64,000 nucleotides of DNA from Ulvibacterium sp. (lineage in GTDB: Bacteria; Bacteroidota; Bacteroidia; Flavobacteriales; Flavobacteriaceae), in the NCBI RefSeq assembly GCF_028285715.1, contig NZ_JANQOO010000035.1, positions 62,001 to 126,000 on the forward strand. The letters run 5' to 3'. Under the pieces are notes generated by a model, which was not told the DNA's origin, did no database searches, and saw only the letters and a program-made list of their open reading frames with translations. Shown piece after piece: positions 62,014 through 64,000 of the stretch. Position numbers and translations under genes: made by a program. Each line of letters opens with the position of its first letter. The first letter of the stretch is position 1.

Positions 62014-62676
62014 AACGGTTCTTTTTTGATATTACCATCAGAGGCATACTAGGATGCAATTGAATTTTCTAATGGGAAACATAAAAATAGATTCCAAAAT
62101 AGTAGGGATAAATGATTTTTGTCATTGTCTTACCTTGGTCCACAAGTATTTCCGGCTTAGGGATGAAAATTCGCGATAAGGCCATATTAGACCAGCTTTT
62201 AGCCCTTTGAAAAAACTTGGGGAAATCAAAATATTTTTTGATGAACTGACCAAAGTCATTTCAATTGCACTTCCGCTGTATTAGTTTTGAAATATTATAC
62301 AAGTTTTAAGAGAAAAGCAGGAATCGGGAGTGTTCCAAGGTTTTGTAAATGGCATGTACGTTTCAGCGATGGAAGTATGTACGGTATTGCTACCTGCGTC
62401 CATGAACACTTACGATACTGCAATAAAGACCGGGATGCTTACCGTACCCCGGTCTTTTAATATCCGTCCATTGGTTCCAAAAAAGATTCTTCTTGTACAA
62501 GGGAAATGCGCCGAAAGTGTATAATAAGAATACAATGGAAGTTCATAATCATTTTTGGTCATCGTATAGTCTAGTTGCCACCAGTTTGGATGAACTGGAT
62601 TTGAAATACTGATTTTTATCATGATTTAAATCGGGCCATAGCTATAGTTTTAGGGTAACCATAAATTTAATTTGTA
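62014..62676. other. 663-base spacer with a candidate small RNA or terminator
   Basis: No protein gene is supported. Small frames at 62330-62524 (plus) and 62410-62622 (minus) overlap a strong hairpin and show no recognisable composition. The region should carry the promoters of the ClbS-like gene (minus) and of hpf/uspA (plus). A TAGTTTTA at 62645-62652 is a one-mismatch -7 box 25 bases before hpf, without a matching -33 box. Confidence 0.5.
62425..62458 (+). terminator. Intrinsic terminator-like hairpin without an upstream gene
   Basis: A perfect 10-bp stem (aaagaccggg at 62425-62434 with cccggtcttt at 62448-62457) with a 13-base loop, ending in tttt. It has the form of a plus-strand Rho-independent terminator. 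No protein gene lies upstream on that strand within 950 bases except the galK end at 61472, so it may end a small RNA or a leader transcript. Confidence 0.6.
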
Positions 62677-62976
62677 ATGACTATTGATGTTCAATTTATC
62701 CAAATGCCTACTAGTGAGGCCATGGAGGCGCTTGTTTCCAAGAAGTTAAATGTACTTGCCCGAAAATATGACTGGATTATTAGGGCTCAAGTCCAATTTA
62801 AACAAGAAAAAGACCCTACCGGTAAAGGAAAGATTTGTGAAATGGAACTTAGTGCCCCAGGCCCGAGGATTTTTGCAAAATCCAATGAAGATGACTTTGA
62901 AAAGGCAGCTGCTTCCACTATTAAGGAATTGGAAAGACAATTGAGCAAAAGGAAATCCACTTTTCAAAAACATTAG
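62677..62976 (+). CDS. hpf: Ribosome hibernation promoting factor (HPF/RaiA family)
   Basis: 99 residues, the short form of the ribosome-associated translation inhibitor family (S30AE). It shows the family's beta-alpha-beta-beta-beta-alpha pattern, with the final helix F-E-K-A-A-A-S-T-I-K-E-L-E-R-Q-L. It binds the 30S decoding region in stationary phase or stress and silences or dimerises ribosomes. A universal stress protein gene follows 34 bases later, a fitting stress-response partner. Confidence 0.88.
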   Translation: MTIDVQFIQMPTSEAMEALVSKKLNVLARKYDWIIRAQVQFKQEKDPTGKGKICEMELSAPGPRIFAKSNEDDFEKAAASTIKELERQLSKRKSTFQKH

Positions 62977-63010
62977 GAAATATGCACCACATTTTTGATA
63001 CTGGACGTAG

Positions 63011-63847
63011 ATGAACAAGATTCTGGTACCCATAGATTTTTCGGAATGTTCCGCTCATGCCTTGGAGGTTGCCGCTACTTTGGCTAAGGATTCCGGGGCG
63101 AGTATCCTAGTTCTTCACATGCTTGGGCTATCAGAGGCTATCCTTACCAAGAACGAGGCCCAGGAATTTATGGAGGCCAAGTTTTATATGATGCTTACCA
63201 AAAAAAGATTTGCCGAATTCTTGGATAAGGATTATCTCAAAGCTATCAAAGTGAACGAGATGGTTCAGAACTACAGAATTTTTGAAGAATTGAATAAGGT
63301 AGCCCTTGAACAAAATGTGGATTTAATTGTAATGGGATCACATGGAACAGGGGGTTTGGGGAAGTTTTTTGTGGGTTCCAACACGGAAAAGGTAGTACGA
63401 ACTTCCGAAGTTCCTGTTCTTGTTATCAAGGAACGAATTTCTAGTCTAAAAATGGACAAGGTTGTTTTTGCCTGCGATTTTAAGATAGAGAGTGTACCGG
63501 CCTATCATAGGGCCCAACAAATGTTTAGACCCTGGAGTTCCAAGTTATATCTGGTATACATTAACTTACCCCATGCCCATTTTAAGAGTACGCAAGAAAT
63601 AGAGCAAGAACGAGATGCCTTTTTACGGGTGGCACATCATGGGGATGTTCCTGGCCATATACAGATTACCCATAGAAACGATTATAGTACGGAGGAGGGT
63701 CTATATAATTATGCGGATGAACTTGATGCGGATTTGATTGCCATTCCTACCCATGGTAGAAGGGGTCTTTCACATTTTTTTCAGGGAAGTATTGGGGAGG
63801 ATTTGGCGAATCGTGCCAATTTGCCGGTAATGACCTTTAAAATCTAA
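63011..63847 (+). CDS. Universal stress protein, two UspA domains
   Basis: 278 residues with two UspA folds in tandem (about 1-145 and 150-278). The first starts K-I-L-V-P-I-D-F-S-E-C and has the ATP-binding pattern G-S-H-G-T-G-G-L-G-K-F-F-V-G-S. The second has T-H-G-R-R-G-L-S-H-F-F-Q-G-S, also of ATP-binding form. Cytosolic; role in stress or stationary-phase survival is inferred from the family. Probably co-transcribed with hpf. Confidence 0.92.
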   Translation: MNKILVPIDFSECSAHALEVAATLAKDSGASILVLHMLGLSEAILTKNEAQEFMEAKFYMMLTKKRFAEFLDKDYLKAIKVNEMVQNYRIFEELNKVALEQNVDLIVMGSHGTGGLGKFFVGSNTEKVVRTSEVPVLVIKERISSLKMDKVVFACDFKIESVPAYHRAQQMFRPWSSKLYLVYINLPHAHFKSTQEIEQERDAFLRVAHHGDVPGHIQITHRNDYSTEEGLYNYADELDADLIAIPTHGRRGLSHFFQGSIGEDLANRANLPVMTFKI

Positions 63848-63868
63848 AATTAAAATTTTAGATTTTAT
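63841..63868. terminator. Shared AT-rich hairpin between convergent genes
   Basis: aatctaaaat (63841-63850) pairs with attttagatt (63855-63864) around a four-base loop, with a T-rich tail on the plus strand and a shorter one on the minus strand. It overlaps the uspA stop and lies just after the stop of the convergent gene at 63865. The stem has only one G-C pair, so termination would be weak. Confidence 0.45.
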
Positions 63869-64000
63869 TCCTGTTCCAACAACATTTTCAATTTGGTAAG
63901 GAGAACCAGTTCGGACTTATTGGTTCCTGCAAAGGAAACAGCAATGGCCCTAGCTGTTTTATAGATCTGTTCAGATATTCTTTTTGTAAATAAGGAACGG
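63865..64000 (-). CDS. C-terminal end of an unidentified protein (cut by window edge)
   Basis: The minus strand is open from base 64000 to a TAA at 63867-63865, giving 45 codons. The peptide is charged and helical-looking (R-I-S-E-Q-I-Y-K-T-A-R and T-K-L-K-M-L-L-E-Q-E at the end). I do not recognise a family. The composition looks coding, and the convergent hairpin supports a gene end here. The start and most of the gene lie outside the window. Confidence 0.6.
   Translation of the reverse strand, partial: RSLFTKRISEQIYKTARAIAVSFAGTNKSELVLLTKLKMLLEQE

Noticed and set aside
62330-62524. 64-codon plus-strand small gene
   Set aside because: It runs through the strong hairpin at 62425-62458 and has no recognisable features.
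62410-62622. 70-codon minus-strand small gene
   Set aside because: Its 3' end overlaps the same hairpin and no family or promoter supports it; could be revisited if conserved.

Overview
This 64 kb window is a chromosomal piece of a Bacteroidota, most likely a marine member of the Flavobacteriaceae. The signs are a repeat-rich secreted protein of the type IX secretion kind, many SPII lipoproteins, genes that start without Shine-Dalgarno sites, a few promoter-like TTTG / TAnnTTTG pairs, and several enzymes for sulfated and uronic-acid-containing algal sugars. No rRNA, tRNA, CRISPR array, phage or insertion sequence was seen.

Layout. (1) 1-2466, minus: the N-terminal 822 codons of a large exported protein built of nearly identical 182-residue tandem repeats, cut by the window edge. 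(2) 2819-5548, minus: pyruvate, phosphate dikinase with a clear intrinsic terminator. (3) 5820-12238, plus: a complete six-gene ebo cluster (eboA to eboF), a widespread but poorly understood metabolite-processing/traffic operon. (4) 12348-19145, plus: two exported c-type cytochrome/propeller lipoproteins and a Tat-exported TIM-barrel protein. (5) 19314-20180, plus: a DUF2975 membrane protein with a tiny XRE regulator. (6) 20203-32719: a divergent sugar-catabolic block, with MFS transporter, TIM-barrel isomerase and ThuA-like lipoprotein on minus, and TIM-barrel isomerase, Gfo/Idh oxidoreductase, zinc dehydrogenase, epimerase, a second Gfo/Idh and a 1062-residue cytochrome fusion on plus. (7) 32723-52102, minus: thirteen tightly packed genes for sugar-acid or deoxysugar use (IlvD-type sugar-acid dehydratase, GntP permease, two large cytochrome fusions, Gfo/Idh, sulfatase, GH88, Old Yellow Enzyme, SDR, SSS symporter plus small partner, amidohydrolase, rhamnose mutarotase). 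(8) 52665-61472, plus: two Tat-exported Gfo/Idh proteins, a Tat-exported TIM-barrel protein, an SDR, a sulfatase, a formylglycine-generating enzyme and galactokinase. (9) 61504-64000: a ClbS/DfsB-type protein, ribosome hibernation factor, universal stress protein and the tail of an unknown gene.

How the genes may work together. Regions 4 and 6-8 share one theme: enzymes that oxidise, isomerise and re-reduce sugars (five Gfo/Idh, four TIM-barrel isomerase-like proteins, two SDRs, one MDR), placed both in the cytosol and, through Tat signals, outside it, next to five exported proteins each carrying one c-type haem motif. Entry is through MFS, SSS and GntP carriers; there is no SusC/SusD pair, so the locus probably handles mono- or oligosaccharides and sugar acids released elsewhere. 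Sulfatases, GH88, rhamnose mutarotase and galactokinase point to sulfated algal galactans and ulvan-like material, but the actual substrate cannot be read from sequence. The most interesting candidates are the ebo cluster and the proposed extracytoplasmic keto-sugar/cytochrome system.
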